A stretch of 54,507 bases of DNA, taken from Myxococcales bacterium (GTDB lineage Bacteria > Myxococcota_A > UBA9042). The first letter of the stretch is position 1. Each line of letters opens with the position of its first letter. The stretch covers positions 1 through 54,507 of the forward strand of contig SHZD01000010.1 of NCBI GenBank assembly GCA_009692465.1. The letters run 5' to 3'. The notes beneath the pieces are model-generated. The model was not told the origin of the DNA. It saw only the letters and a list, made by a program, of their open reading frames with translations, and searched no databases. Both the position numbers and the translations under genes were made by a program. Positions 35,101 to 46,700 of the stretch are shown here, in pieces.

Positions 35101-37352
35101 AACGTCGCAAAATCCAAGTCTATGTGCGTCAGACCGCGCAAGATGGCAATCGCTTCGGTCGGCAAGTCGTAGCCCAACAGCGCACAGTGCGAAATATGCA
35201 CCAGATCGGCGAGCACCGCGGCGGCACTCACGGCATCGAGGTCATCGAGACGCTGCGGCCGCACTTTGCCCCCTTCCGCCAACAACATCAGCGGTTGCAG
35301 TTGGATGGGCTGAGGCGGCGCAGCGACAGCGACGTCGGTGGTGTCGGTGTCTGGCTCGCCGGCAAACTCAAATAGCGGAGTCCCCGCCGCAACTTGCTGG
35401 TGTGCCCGGCACACGACGCTGGCGATGGTGCCCTCGCGGTCGCTCAGCAGCGGCATTTCGAGCTTCATCGCCTCCAGTACCGCTAAACGCTGGCCAACGA
35501 CCACGACATCGCCGTCCTGCACTTCCACCCGCACCACCAAGGCCGGCGCCGGCGAAGTCAGCACGTTGCCGCCCGCTTGGGCCACCGCGAAGGCGCGACC
35601 GTCGATCTCCATGCGCATGCCGGTGCGGCCATGGGCCAACAGCACCCGATGGCGCTGGCCACCGACACCCAGCACCGCGACGCCTTCATCCTCCGCTTGC
35701 CAGCGAACATCGCAAGTCTGGGTGGGCAGTTGCACGCTGTAGCGGTCGGCGCCGGTCTGACACACATGCAAACGCCAGGTCTTGCCCGCGGTGCGCAAGT
35801 GCAGCGTGTGGCCGCGCGCCGGCAGCGGCAGCTTGGGCATGCCGGCCTGGGCGTTGGCAAAAAACTGCTCGACTACCCCGGCCATATGGGTCTGGTGGGC
35901 GACGATACCGGCCGCCAGCAATGCCAACGTTGGATCGGCGCTGCGGGTCAGCTCGCCACTGGCCAATGCGCCATCGAGCCACTGGGTGTCGGCGCTGCAG
36001 TCAACTACCGCGGGGTGCGCCAACAAGTCGAGCAAAAGCCCTTTGTTGTGAGCGCCATCTTCGATGACCAAGTCCAGTTCGCTCAGCGCCCGCCGCAGCC
36101 GCGCCAGCGCCGTCGGCCGATCCGGCCCCCACGCCATCACTTTGGCGACCATCGAATCAAACTCGGGGGCGATCGCCATCCCTGCCTGCACCCCCGAATC
36201 GACGCGCACGCCGGGGCCAGCCGGCAACTGCAACACCCGCACAAAACCAGGCGACGGCGCGCAATCGCGCTCGGGATCCTCCGCACACAGGCGCACTTCA
36301 ATCGCGTGACCCAAGGGCGGATACGCAGGTCGGTGCCAAGGCAGGCCGCGGGCGATGTCAATCTGGGCATGGACTAGATCGCAGCCAGTGACCAGTTCCG
36401 TAATGGTATGCTCGACTTGCAAGCGCGCGTTGACTTCCAAGAAGCTGGCTGTTTGGCTGCGTGGTTGCCACAGGAATTCGGCCGTACACACCCCGCGATA
36501 GCCGGCCAACTGCGCCAACTGGGCCGAAGAGTGCAGCAATTGCGCTTCGACGGCGGCGGGCAGGACCGGACATGGCGCTTCTTCGATGATTTTTTGGTGG
36601 CGCCGCTGCACTGAGCAGTCGCGCACCCCTAAGCCGACCGCGATGCCATCGGCGCCGGCGACCACTTGCACTTCGACGTGGCGACCGCCTTCGATACACC
36701 GTTCCAACAGCACGGTGCCGGCCCCAAAAATGCGCGCCACTTCGCTGCGCACGACCTGCACGGCGGCGACCAGATCGGCGGCCTGCGTCACTTTGCGAAT
36801 GCCGCGACCGCCGCCTCCCGCCGAGGCCTTGACCATCAGCGGATAGCCAACTTGTTCCGCAAGTACCAGCAGTTCAGCGTCACTGGCCTCCCCAGCCAGC
36901 CGCCATGGCGCCAACGGCACCGCCGCTTGCTCCGCCAGTTGCTTGGCCGCGTATTTGTCGCCCAAGCGCTGCATGGCTTGCGCCGACGGCCCCAAAAACG
37001 CGATGCCAACGTCTTGCAAGGTTTGGACAAAGGCGGCGTCCTCGCTCAGGAAGCCCCAGCCGGGCCACACCGCGTCACAGCCATTGCGCTGGAGAAGTTC
37101 AATAATCCTGGGCACATCAAGATAGGCCGACCGCAGCCGACCGCTGGCGTCCGCTTGCATGGCCGGCCCTAGCGCGATCGCGTGGGCAGCCCGGCGCACA
37201 AACGGCGCCTTGGCGTCGGGATCGGTAAACACCACACTGTGGGCAATGGCGGTGCCGCGCAGCAGGTTGTAGTCCGCCAAACCGCGCAGAAAACGACTGG
37301 CGGCCTCGCCGCGGTTGAGCACGGCAATATGGTTGATAGCGCGCTGGTTCAC
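32181..37352 (-). CDS. Single-chain acetyl-CoA carboxylase (BC-BCCP-central-CT)
   Basis: 1,723 residues from a GTG at 37352 whose GTGA overlaps the acpS stop, with GGGAGG 9 nt upstream. It carboxylates acetyl-CoA (or another acyl-CoA) to malonyl-CoA. Biotin carboxylase spans about 5-455 (ATP-grasp KASAGGGGRGIRKV, EVNARLQVEHTITE). A biotinyl domain centres on VLEAMKLEMP (Lys630). A long central region (about 680-1180) includes LRLELWRYKNFNLAQL and NRVVLFVRKVLRL, which resemble the stretch before the CT domain of eukaryotic ACC. The carboxyltransferase (about 1190-1700) has PVSSGARIAMDSG, PEAAMVLTGKRAL, VVLANLSGFDGSPES and YHGGAYVVFSKALNP. Bacteria normally split these over 3-4 polypeptides. 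Confidence 0.88.
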   Translation of the reverse strand: MNQRAINHIAVLNRGEAASRFLRGLADYNLLRGTAIAHSVVFTDPDAKAPFVRRAAHAIALGPAMQADASGRLRSAYLDVPRIIELLQRNGCDAVWPGWGFLSEDAAFVQTLQDVGIAFLGPSAQAMQRLGDKYAAKQLAEQAAVPLAPWRLAGEASDAELLVLAEQVGYPLMVKASAGGGGRGIRKVTQAADLVAAVQVVRSEVARIFGAGTVLLERCIEGGRHVEVQVVAGADGIAVGLGVRDCSVQRRHQKIIEEAPCPVLPAAVEAQLLHSSAQLAQLAGYRGVCTAEFLWQPRSQTASFLEVNARLQVEHTITELVTGCDLVHAQIDIARGLPWHRPAYPPLGHAIEVRLCAEDPERDCAPSPGFVRVLQLPAGPGVRVDSGVQAGMAIAPEFDSMVAKVMAWGPDRPTALARLRRALSELDLVIEDGAHNKGLLLDLLAHPAVVDCSADTQWLDGALASGELTRSADPTLALLAAGIVAHQTHMAGVVEQFFANAQAGMPKLPLPARGHTLHLRTAGKTWRLHVCQTGADRYSVQLPTQTCDVRWQAEDEGVAVLGVGGQRHRVLLAHGRTGMRMEIDGRAFAVAQAGGNVLTSPAPALVVRVEVQDGDVVVVGQRLAVLEAMKLEMPLLSDREGTIASVVCRAHQQVAAGTPLFEFAGEPDTDTTDVAVAAPPQPIQLQPLMLLAEGGKVRPQRLDDLDAVSAAAVLADLVHISHCALLGYDLPTEAIAILRGLTHIDLDFATLRHPQRWLPLLDVVDDFAAVQACLAREPMDDAAAAGHTAEFAFFDLCRRLHLGDARCDPALKVRIERALARFGVAQLSADPAARQALWRMTAAHADGELRYRCASTLLRAIIGMQAAGVALPDCLSETLVEWLRFAPVAHPAVADNAHHALLALELAPKWQALRAARAQSGEMAAVVPELLQGHPQAEALLADMVLPVGVDRETALRLELWRYKNFNLAQLPAPAPLVALHLRAKDNADDERIVVVAEVSDAPDSLVAPTDPRLVPFELAWLEATRLLRAEQSQRDPKKRLHNNRVVLFVRKVLRLRPAEIAKLGRRYLPQGRGLGLEKVVIHTHLFDAKSAQARPLALSLQTQGRHRFEVREEPLTQDLVRTLDPLGQRRVAARRLGVHCPYDIVRLLQSHGGHTAAAPHPDMQQGRFSEYDLDADGLRLVPVQRAEADNSAGVVVGLIRHHTRKHPEGIERVLLLSDPLRAMGALGEAECRRILAAFDLAESLGAPIEWIPVSSGARIAMDSGTENLDWTARVLRRIVEFTRTGGIVHIIVAGTCVGAQSYWNAMATMLTHHRGVLIMTPEAAMVLTGKRALEVSGSVAAEDERGIGGFDRIMGPNGEAQYLAADLGQAYATLFEHYWLTWCRRGEQGPRAFASTDPVDRSVLGEPYRGEGNGFATVGELFDEAHNPGRKKPFAIRAVMATVVDKDGGCLERWAWWREAETAVVLDAHLGGMPVCVIGFESRPLARRGQIPNDGPDTFSGGTLFPQSSKKVARALRACSGNRPAVVLANLSGFDGSPESMRRCQLEYGAEIGRAVVEFVGPIIFLVIGRYHGGAYVVFSKALNPNLQAIALHGSFASVIGGAPAAAVVFPRLVRQRVDADPRTQAARAALEAAPATKRPRLREKLERAIAEVTLDKQAEVAREFDAIHSVARAVAVGSLDAVIAADRIRPELIERLLQVKHGSGRPRWAVQVPPSVVLPTG

Positions 37353-37741
37353 GAGGCAGCCTCCCAAATGACGATGGCAGCCGCTGTTGGCCCGTCGTGG
37401 CTCAGTGACAAGTGTAAGGTCGGTCGACCGCAGGCTCGCGCCACCTCACCGTGCAGTAGCAGGGTGGGCCGTTGCCAGGGGTCGGCGGCCACTTCGATGA
37501 GCCGCCAATCGATAGAGGGCAGAACCGGGGCCTGACCGCGGCGACTGTTGGCCCACGCCTTGACGAACGCCTCTTTGGCAGCCCAGCGCACGGCCAAGTG
37601 GGCCGCGGGATTGCCAATGGCCTGAGCTGCTCGCCGCTCGCCATCGGTGAACACGCTTTGGGCAAAAACCGATGACTTGTCAGCCAGTTGCTCAGCAAAA
37701 CCGGCGATGTCGACGATATCGAGGCCAATGGCGGCGATCAT
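37349..37741 (-). CDS. acpS: Holo-[acyl-carrier-protein] synthase
   Basis: 130 residues. It transfers 4'-phosphopantetheine from CoA to the serine of the carrier domain. Metal and substrate residues are in place: Asp8 in GLDIVDI, Glu57 in WAAKEAFVKAW, and LSLSHDGPTAAA near the end. The ATG at 37741 overlaps the synthase stop (ATGA), and its own stop overlaps the carboxylase GTG, so the three genes are translationally coupled. The synthase lacks the C-terminal phosphopantetheinyl transferase domain of the fungal enzyme, so this gene supplies that activity, as in mycobacteria where acpS also follows fas. Confidence 0.95.
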   Translation of the reverse strand: MIAAIGLDIVDIAGFAEQLADKSSVFAQSVFTDGERRAAQAIGNPAAHLAVRWAAKEAFVKAWANSRRGQAPVLPSIDWRLIEVAADPWQRPTLLLHGEVARACGRPTLHLSLSHDGPTAAAIVIWEAAS

Positions 37742-40700
37742 GATTGCCCCTCAGTACTGCGATAGCGGCCGTCGCTGCCCAAGCGGGCGTCGGCATCGGT
37801 CAGCAGATCGGCTTCTTGGTCGAGTTGGGCCTCCGTGCCATCGAGTCCAGCAAACCGGCGATGGCTGCGGCGCTCGAACACCGGTTTGCCGCCCATCCAC
37901 ATGTGAGCCAGCCGCCGCCGCCCGGCTTGCACCCGCTGGGCCGACCGCAGTTGCCAGCCTTGCCGTTGCTCGGCGGTCAGCGCCGCTTCAAAGGTGGACG
38001 GCGCGATCAACAGCACCAAAGCGCCGACGTGACCGAAGCCCAGACTGGTCACCAGCCCCGCTCGCAGCGGCAGCGCTGGCCCTGCTTGCAGCGGTTGATC
38101 GCTCCAGCACAAGTGATGATGACCGCGCAAGGCCGGGTCAACACTGTCCAGATTGCGATTGCCGGCGATGCGCCCGCTGGCCAGCATTTGGCACAGGCCG
38201 CCCAATTGCCACGCCGCCGCGCCGCCCTTGCTGTGACCGGTCAGGGCTTTTTGCGACACCACCAGCAGCGGATTGCCAGCGGTCCGACCCAGCGCGCGCT
38301 GAATGCGGTCGTGGACCCGCGATTCGTTGGGGTCATTGGCACCGGTCGAAGTGTCGTGTTTGGACACAATCGCGATGTCATCGGCAGTCAAGCCATGGCC
38401 GACCAGCGCTTGGCCCAGCGGCGACTGTGCTCCGCCCATCGCCACCGCCAGCACCCCTTGCCCCGGCGCCGGAATCGAGCGGTGAATGCCATCGGCGTGC
38501 GACGCGGCATAGCCCACCACCGCATACACCGGCAGCCCGAGCTTGAGCGCAATGTCGCCGCGGGTGAGTAGAAAAGTGCCACCGCCCTGCGCTTCAACAA
38601 AACCCTTGCGCCGCACATCGTTGGGCCGCGACATCCGGTGCGGGGCGATGCCGGCGGCGGCCATCTGCACGCTGTCGGCGGTGGCGGCCATGTCGGTAAA
38701 ACCAACGGCACCTTGGGGCCCATAGTCGTCAAAACCGCCGGCGACCACGAAATCGCAGCGGTTGAGCAGCAACTTGTCGACCGCTTGCTCGACGCTGACT
38801 CCGGCGGTCGCACAGGCGGCGACCGGATGGGCCATGGCGCCGTAACTGCCGACGTACGCTTGCACGGCGTAGGCGCCCATCACGTTGATCAGCGTTTCTT
38901 GCAAAGCGTCGCCTTGGCGCTCGTTGCCCAATATCGGGTCCAGATACAGGCGATTCAGGCTTTTCATCCCGCCGATGCCGCTGCCTTGGGTGTTGCCGAT
39001 GCGCGCCGGGTGCACGTGTGTCAGCAACTCTTCGGGCTGTAAGCCCGCTGAAGCAAAGGCATCGGCGGTGGCCACTAGATTCATCAACGTCACGGGATCG
39101 GTAGTACCGAGCATGTCGCGCGGGATGCCGAACTGGGCAAAATCGAAGCCATCGGGCAACAACCCAGCGACATGGCGGCTGAGCGCCAGTGTCTTGGGCA
39201 CCCGAATTTCGGCGCCTTTTTTACGAGTAATCGTCCAATTGCCATCGGCGGTCGGGGTCAGCAGCGTCATCGTCGGATCGGCAGCCTGCACAGCCAGCGC
39301 CTCGGCGTGGGTGGCCACCTCAAACTGGACATCGCGATCCAAGAACACCACGGTGCTGCTGGTCAGCGCCCGCGGGTCAAAGCCGGCGGTCGCAGGGTTG
39401 ACCGGGCGAACGCCAATGCGCTGCCGCAGTTGCGCTAAGTAGTTCTCGGCCAACTCCGCATCTGCGACCTCTTGGCCGGAGGCGACATCGACCCAACCGC
39501 CGCCGTGAGTCGTCTGCCAGCGCACCAAACCGCACAGCCAAGCCAATTCGGCGATGGCGGCCGGTTCGGGATGGTCCCAACCCTCAACTGCAAAGCGGGT
39601 ACGGGCGCTGCCGCAGGGATTGAGCTCACCGAGGCCGACAATCACCACCATTTTATCAAGAGCAATTAGTGGCTTAGGTGCAGACGTTGCGCCATGGTCA
39701 GCTGGAGTTCCGGCCGCCGCGGTGGCCAGTGGCCATGCAGCAAGCGCAGTCGCAACGACAGCCTGAACCGGTGTTTGCCCGGTCTTGGCCGCGAACCCAA
39801 CGGCAAGCTCGCGGCGACGGCGCGCACTGGCCACCTGCTCGGCCAATTGTTGGCGCACGCCATCGACCACCGCGCCGACATTGCCAATTTTGCCAAAACC
39901 GCCGGTCAGGTCGATGTCGAGCGGTGCAGCCAAGGCCTGCGCGCGCGCCGACTGGCTGCACGCTTGCGCAATATGCGCGCCCATTTGGGCCGGCGAAAAC
40001 GTCTGGATCCCAGTGGCTTGCTCCAGCCCGGCAGCCACCGCGTCGTGGGTGTCCATCAGCCCGGTGCCGCGAACCCAGCCGATGCGTACCGCGGCCAGCG
40101 TACAGCCGTTGCCCCACGCTCCGGCTTCGCTGCGCCAACGCAAAAACAGCGTTTCCAGCCCGAGTTTGGTCTGCGCGTACAGGCCATCGCCGCCGAATTG
40201 GCCGTGGTTGGGCGATAGCGGCAGCACAATGTGGCACGGCCGGCCTAGATCGCTGCGTTTGGCGGTGCGGGCACCTAGATCCGCCACCAACCGCTGCACG
40301 TTGACCAACATCGCCCGCGACACCGCTTCGGCGCGGTCGCTCAGCGCATTGAGGGTACCGACGTCCTTGAGCGCGGCAAACGGCAGACACAAGTCGGGCA
40401 CTAGGCCGCTAGGTCCAAACAGCCATTCCACCAGCGCCCGCGTGTCTTGGGCCGAGGCGGCGTTGTAGGGCACCACATGCAGCTCGGCCGTCGGCGCCGC
40501 GTTGTCTTGATAGAACTGCCGGTAGAACAGCAGGCGCGAATCGTCGAAACTGCTAGTTGTCACCACAACTTTGGCCCCAGACCACAGCAAATGGCGGACG
40601 ACTTGCAGGGCAATCGAACCGGGACTGGCGCCGGTGACCAGGGCCGTTGTGCCAGTCAAATCGAGATCAACCGGTGGCAACGCCCGCGTCGGATCGGCGA

Positions 40701-43700
40701 CTTCAAGCGCCTGAATCTGGCCCTGATCATCGACCGTGGTGCTCGGCCGAGTGGCAGCGACCGTGCATGGCGGCATTGGCTGGACGATGGCGATTTTCGC
40801 CAGCAATTTCGCGGCATCGGCGTGGCCCAACTTGCTGGCTTGGCTGGCAAAAAAGCGCGCGCTGTCGGCAATACGGGCGTCGCCGGCAAAGGCGGCCAAT
40901 CGCCGCGCCAAGGGTTGACTGGTCGCGACGTCGGTGCGCTGATTGGCCAGATTAAACCACAATTGGACCAATTGCCGCTGCGCGCTGGCCCATGCCGAGG
41001 CAAACACCGCGTGTTTGTTGGGTTCAAAGGCTGGCGCCACCAGTTGTGAAAATTGGGGTCCGAGTTCTGCCAGCAGGGTCGCAGCAGCGACGGAGGCCGG
41101 TTCGCTGTGTGGATCGCCCGCCGCGGTAACGCCAGGGGAATGACCCAAGGTCTCCAACACTTGCCGCGCCGCTGTCGCCAGCACCCCAGTCTTGCCGACG
41201 ATGCGCTCCTGCAACTGGGTCAAGGCCGCCGAATCGACGACCGCACCGCCAGAAGCTGGACCTGAAGCCCGTGGAGCCAGAGCCAGCGTACGGTCAACTG
41301 CCCACTGTTGAGCTACGCCATCGAGCAATTCATGGGCTGCCGCCGCGGTGGCTGCCCCTTGCAGGCCGCCCACAGCGCCTCCACGCACCGAATCGCCGGT
41401 GCGACTGGCCAAGGTCGCGGTCAGCAGGACATGGTCCGCGGTCGCCTCGTTCAAGCCCCACTGGCTGTCCAACCACGCCACAGCATCGCGTTTGGCCAGA
41501 CCAGCGCGACCCAGAAGCTTGCCGAGCGCATCGTCCATGGCCGCTTTGAGGTACTTGCCGGGAGCTCGGTAATTGGGGTTGCGCTTGGCGATTTCGTCAG
41601 CAACTTTGGTCAGTGGCAAGTCGGCAGCACCGTCGATGGCCCCGACGCCAAACTCAGCACCCAGATCGGCGAGCGCCTGATTGCGCCGCGACGATACGCC
41701 TTCAAAAACATCTTCGAGAGACTCGCTCTGGGCCACTTGATCCAGGCGAATGCGCGCTTGCAAGGCCACCAGTGCGCGCAGGGCATCCACTACGCCAATC
41801 GGTTTGACCGGCGCGACGGTCCCCGCTGGAGCAGCGATCAGCTGAGGCGCCGCTACAGGTGCGCAAGCTGGTACTGATGCCGGAACGGGTACGGCCTGGG
41901 AGACGGCACCCGAAGGCGGCACGGGTGCTGGGGCTGGTTCAACCCCCTCGTCCTGCTCTAGCACTTCGTCCATATCTGCTTCGAGATTACGCACCTGCAC
42001 CGCAGTTTCGCTTAAGCCCAGCCCTTGCATACTGGCCCGCGCCATATTGGCCAGCGTCGGCTGGTGGCCCGGCCCAATTTCAATCAAGCGCTGCACGCCC
42101 ATACCGCCGGCATTGCGCGGCGCAAACAACAGCTCTTGAGTCTCGATCCAGCGCACCGGACTGGCAAACTGCCAGGCCAGCAACTCGATTAGTAGCAAGC
42201 GCGTCAGCTCAGCCTCGCGACCGTGCCACGCGGGGCGATCGTTGCCCACCGCGGCCAACTGCGCACTGTGGGCGGCTTGCGCGACCAGCCCGATGAACTC
42301 GGCATCGAGCGCAAACGGCCGCGCCACCAGATTGGGCACATAGCGGCCGACCAACCGCGACGGATCGATGCGCGCCGGCATCCGTTCATCAAGCACCTGC
42401 CGAAAAGCCGGCACCGCGCCATGCAACACTTTAGAATGAAAAGGAACATCTAGGCCAATCACCGGCAACCACGCCGGTTTGCCGCCCTTGGGTGACCGCC
42501 GCCGCAGTTCAGATTCCAACGCCGCCAGCGCCGCCACTTCTCCGGTGACCGAATACTGGCGATCGCGGACATTGTGATTGACAATCTGAATAAATTTGCC
42601 GGTCCGTGCCCCGATTTCGTCGACCAACTGCTCGGCGCCAGCGTGATCCAGACCCGCCAAATTGGGACGAACTACCCCCATCGCAAACGCACTGCGACCG
42701 TGGGCATCACGCTCGACTACGGTGTGCATGGTACAGCCGCGCAACCACACGATATCGACCACGGTTTCCAGCGGCAGCACTTCGGTATAGGCCGCCAACG
42801 CGTTGTATTCGCCGACGCTGTGGCCGCAGGTCGCCGCGGTTGGGCTCAGCACTTGGGCCTGCCGCATCTCCGCCACTTGCGCCATTGCCAGCACCGCCAT
42901 GCTGACCTGAGTAAATTGAGTCAGTTGCAGCACACCCTCGGGATGCAGGTAGCGCACCCCGTTGGCGGTCAGCACCTTGGGATTGGCGCGCACGACTTCG
43001 AGCACCGAAAAACCGAGGCTGCGGCGGGTAAAGGCGTCGGCGCGCTCCCACACCGCACGGGCGGCCTTGCTGCGGGCGAAACCGGCCATCCCCATGCCCT
43101 GTTGTTGAACGCCCTGCCCTGGAAAAACATAAACCGTCGACTTGGGTTCAACCACATAACGGGCACTGGCGGCCAGTTCGTCACCGTGACTGCCGCTGAC
43201 ACTGGCGGTGGCCTGCACGATCCGTCGGCCTTGGCTCATGCCCACTCGCTCACAACGCAAGCGCAACGTGCTGCCGTGAGGCACAGGCGCCAAAAACTGG
43301 GCCTCAGTCCTCACGAGCTGCGTTTCGGTCACGCCGACGCTGGAGCAAACAAACTGGCTCAGGCGGGCGGCGGTCCACATGCCGTGGACAATCGGCGCCG
43401 GCAATCCAGCGAGACGGGCCACGGCGGGGCTGTGGTGCAGCGGATTGAAATCACCACCGACTGCGGCAAACGGCAGCGAATCCAACGGCGCGGGCGCCCC
43501 AATTTCCGCCATCAGCCGCGGTGGCGTAGGGCGCTCCGGCACCGGTGCCGCAACCAGTTCAGTCAGGGCGCGCAAGGGATGCTGACCAGTGGACTGCCAG
43601 CTGCCAACGAGCTCAAATCGACCCACGCGGAGTCCGATAGCGTCGATTTCACCGGCACCTGAATACCACAGCTGGCCATTTTGCAATCGAATTTCACGCA

Positions 43701-46700
43701 GATTGCCGCGCAACTGCAGCGTTTGGTTCGCTGCGATGGGGGACTGGACCTGAATCATCGTACAGTCGTTTAAGAAATCAGCAGCTGGCTGGTCCGCGAC
43801 CTCAATCTCGGCAGTCCACGGTTGGTCGGCCAGCGTGACGATGACCGCATCGACCGGCAGACGCGTCCAGTCCACGGCCAGCGCTAAGCCACTGCCGCGA
43901 ATGAGTAATGTCGTAGTGACCTTGAGGTGCGCCTCGCCCTGTACGACATCCGCAACCAGCTCGACCGTGCGCCCGACGTCGCTGTCCTCGACTCGCACCA
44001 CTCGTACCGCAGTGGCGATGTCCGCCCCAGCCAGCGGTCGACCGCGCCCTACCACCTGCACGCGGTGCCGGGCGTGCAACAAGCGCAGCCAGCCACCGCG
44101 CAATGGCGCGCAGCCCATCGCCCGAAACAAACCGCGCCAAATCAGCGGAAATGCGAAGTCCAGCGCCATTTCAGTGGCTTGTGGATCGCCTCCAGTCAGC
44201 GCCGCCCAGCCACTGAGCCGCGCCGCGTCCAACTGCACCGTATCGTGGGCCACGGCAAACAGCGGCACCGCCTGGGCACCGTCGTCGGCGATCAGCCCTT
44301 GGTACAGCGTTTGGACCGCGTTGCTCCACGGCGCCGACTGCAACCGCAGCCACTGGGCGCCGCGCGCCTGCCGCACGTGTTCTACCGCAAAAACGAAGTC
44401 GGGCTGCCGCGGCGAATGGGCCAGACCGACGCGGATTTCGAGCTGGTGGGGGCCCGTCTGCGTAGCGGTGACAGCCTCGCCATCGAGCGCGGTCCAGCAC
44501 AGCGCCGTCAACTGACCGCCGGCGGTGGTCGGCAGTGAAAACGTACCCGCGCCAGGCGGACATAGCGCCCGCAACAGGTGCACGATTGGCTTGTCATCCA
44601 GCTGCCACGGCAGATCGGCGCAGGCTGCCGCCACGGGCCCTTGGTAGTCAGCGGCGATCATCGACAATTCGTCTGTAGGTTTAGGCAGCTGCAAGCGCTC
44701 TTGGGCCACCGGCCGCGCACCCGCCAAGCGCAAGTGCTCGATCACGGCGCGCTCAAAGCGGCCCAACAGCTCAGCAACCGGCTCGTCGGCGCGCTCGATG
44801 CCGGTCACCGCTTCGGGCCCCGGAATCACCAACACCGCATTGGCCGGGTAGCGCGGGTCTTGGGCTTGCCACAGCGCGTCCGCCTTGTACCAACGCCGCA
44901 CATCGGCATCGATGACCGGTACAAACGGCACCGGCTTGCCGGGACGGCCACACACGTCGACGAAAAAAGGGACGTCACTGGGATGCACCAGCTCGGTCGC
45001 CGCCTGCGGCCATTGGCGGCTCAGGTCGTGCAACGCCGCCTGCGGATCGTCTAGCTCAGCCGCCATCAGCCACTTTTGGCGCGGTTGCGCTGCCGCCATA
45101 CCGGCTAGCCGAGCTTCCGCGCGGGCAAACAGCACCAGGCCGCGCGATCGCCAACTCGGATCGAGCCAAGCGCCGTCGTCGTAGCGACCAAAAGTGCCCA
45201 CAGCCAGTAATTGGATAGCGCGCGCCAGCAGTTGGAACCAAGTCATCTCGCCGACGTCACCAAAATAAGGCTTGGCCGTCGTCGCCAAGGCACTGATGAT
45301 GGCCGCGCGCTGGGCTGTTACCGCCGCTTCGTCGCCCGCCACCGCGTCCAACAGGCGACCGACTCGCGAGGCCGCGTTATCCAAATAGTGAATATCAGCT
45401 CCAAGTTGGCTCTTTCCCGAGGTGACCTGCCCGCTGGCCTGACCGGCGTAGACCCACTGCGGCGTGCCAGCCGCCTGGACCAACGCCCGTTTGACGTCGC
45501 TAGTGGCGGTCGCCTCCAGGCAGGCCATGGCCAGCGTGCCCAAAAACACCGCGTCGACCGGCATATCGCTCACTTGATAGCGCCGCGACCACGTTCCGGT
45601 CAGCAGCTCAACTGCACGTTGCTCATGGGCAATACCGCCGCCGACGCAAACGATTAGATTGGGGCAATCGCGCAACTTGGCGTACCCGTCCAGCAAAAGT
45701 GCGTCGAGATCCTCCCACGAGTGGTGCCCGCCGGCCTTGCCGCCCTCGACATGGACGTGCAGGGTAACCCTAGGCAATGCCTTGGCAATCTTGCAAACGT
45801 GTTCGATTTGTTGGGCGGTGCCCGGCTTGAAGGCGATATGCGCGATCCCCGCCGCCCGCCATTGGTTGACCCAGCGCACCGCCTCATCGACTGGCGGAAT
45901 ACCAGCGCTCACGGTAATCCCGTGCAGCGGCAGACCTTTATGGCGCGCACGCACCGCCAGACCTTTGCCGATCTGCAAGTCCCACAAGTAGGGATCGAGG
46001 TACAGCGCATTGAGGACGACACCGCGACCGGGCAGCAGGGTTTGGGCCAACTCCTCCATCCGTAACTCAAAAGTGCGCGCAGTCGGCTGGCCACCACCGG
46101 CCAGTTCGGACCAATAGCCCGCGTTGGCGGCTGCGGCGACAATGGGAGCATCCGCAGTGGTCGGCGTCATCCCTGGCAGAATCACCGGCGGCTGGGCCGT
46201 CGCCTGTGAAAACCGATTGCTAATCACAACTTCACCGTCAGGCAACTCGACCAACGTCGGCGCAAACTGGCGGTAGTCCAGCGGCAGCGGCCCCGGACCG
46301 GCACCGTCGAGCAACTGGCGCTGGCCATGCGGCAGGTCCACTGCCACCACGCGCGTCGACGTGCCGCGCAGCGCACTCATGGTCAGCTTGGCCACACCGT
46401 CACTTGGACCCAAATCGAGCACATTGTCAGCGAGTTGAGCCAGCGATCGCACTACCTGATGCCAGCGCACCGGCCGCACAAACTCGTCGGCCATCACTTC
46501 GGCAAGCGCGGTGCTCTGGGCGTACGGCTGGCCAGTAAACGACGACAGCACCGCAAAATGCAGCGGACTCAGGCCAAACTGGGCCTTGCCGAGTTCATGG
46601 CGCATCGCTGCCAGCCCGACTTGCATTGCCGGACCGTGAAAGGGCGCGCCCACATCGAGCCATTCCCAAGTAAACGCAAGGGGTTTTCCGCCCAGACGTC

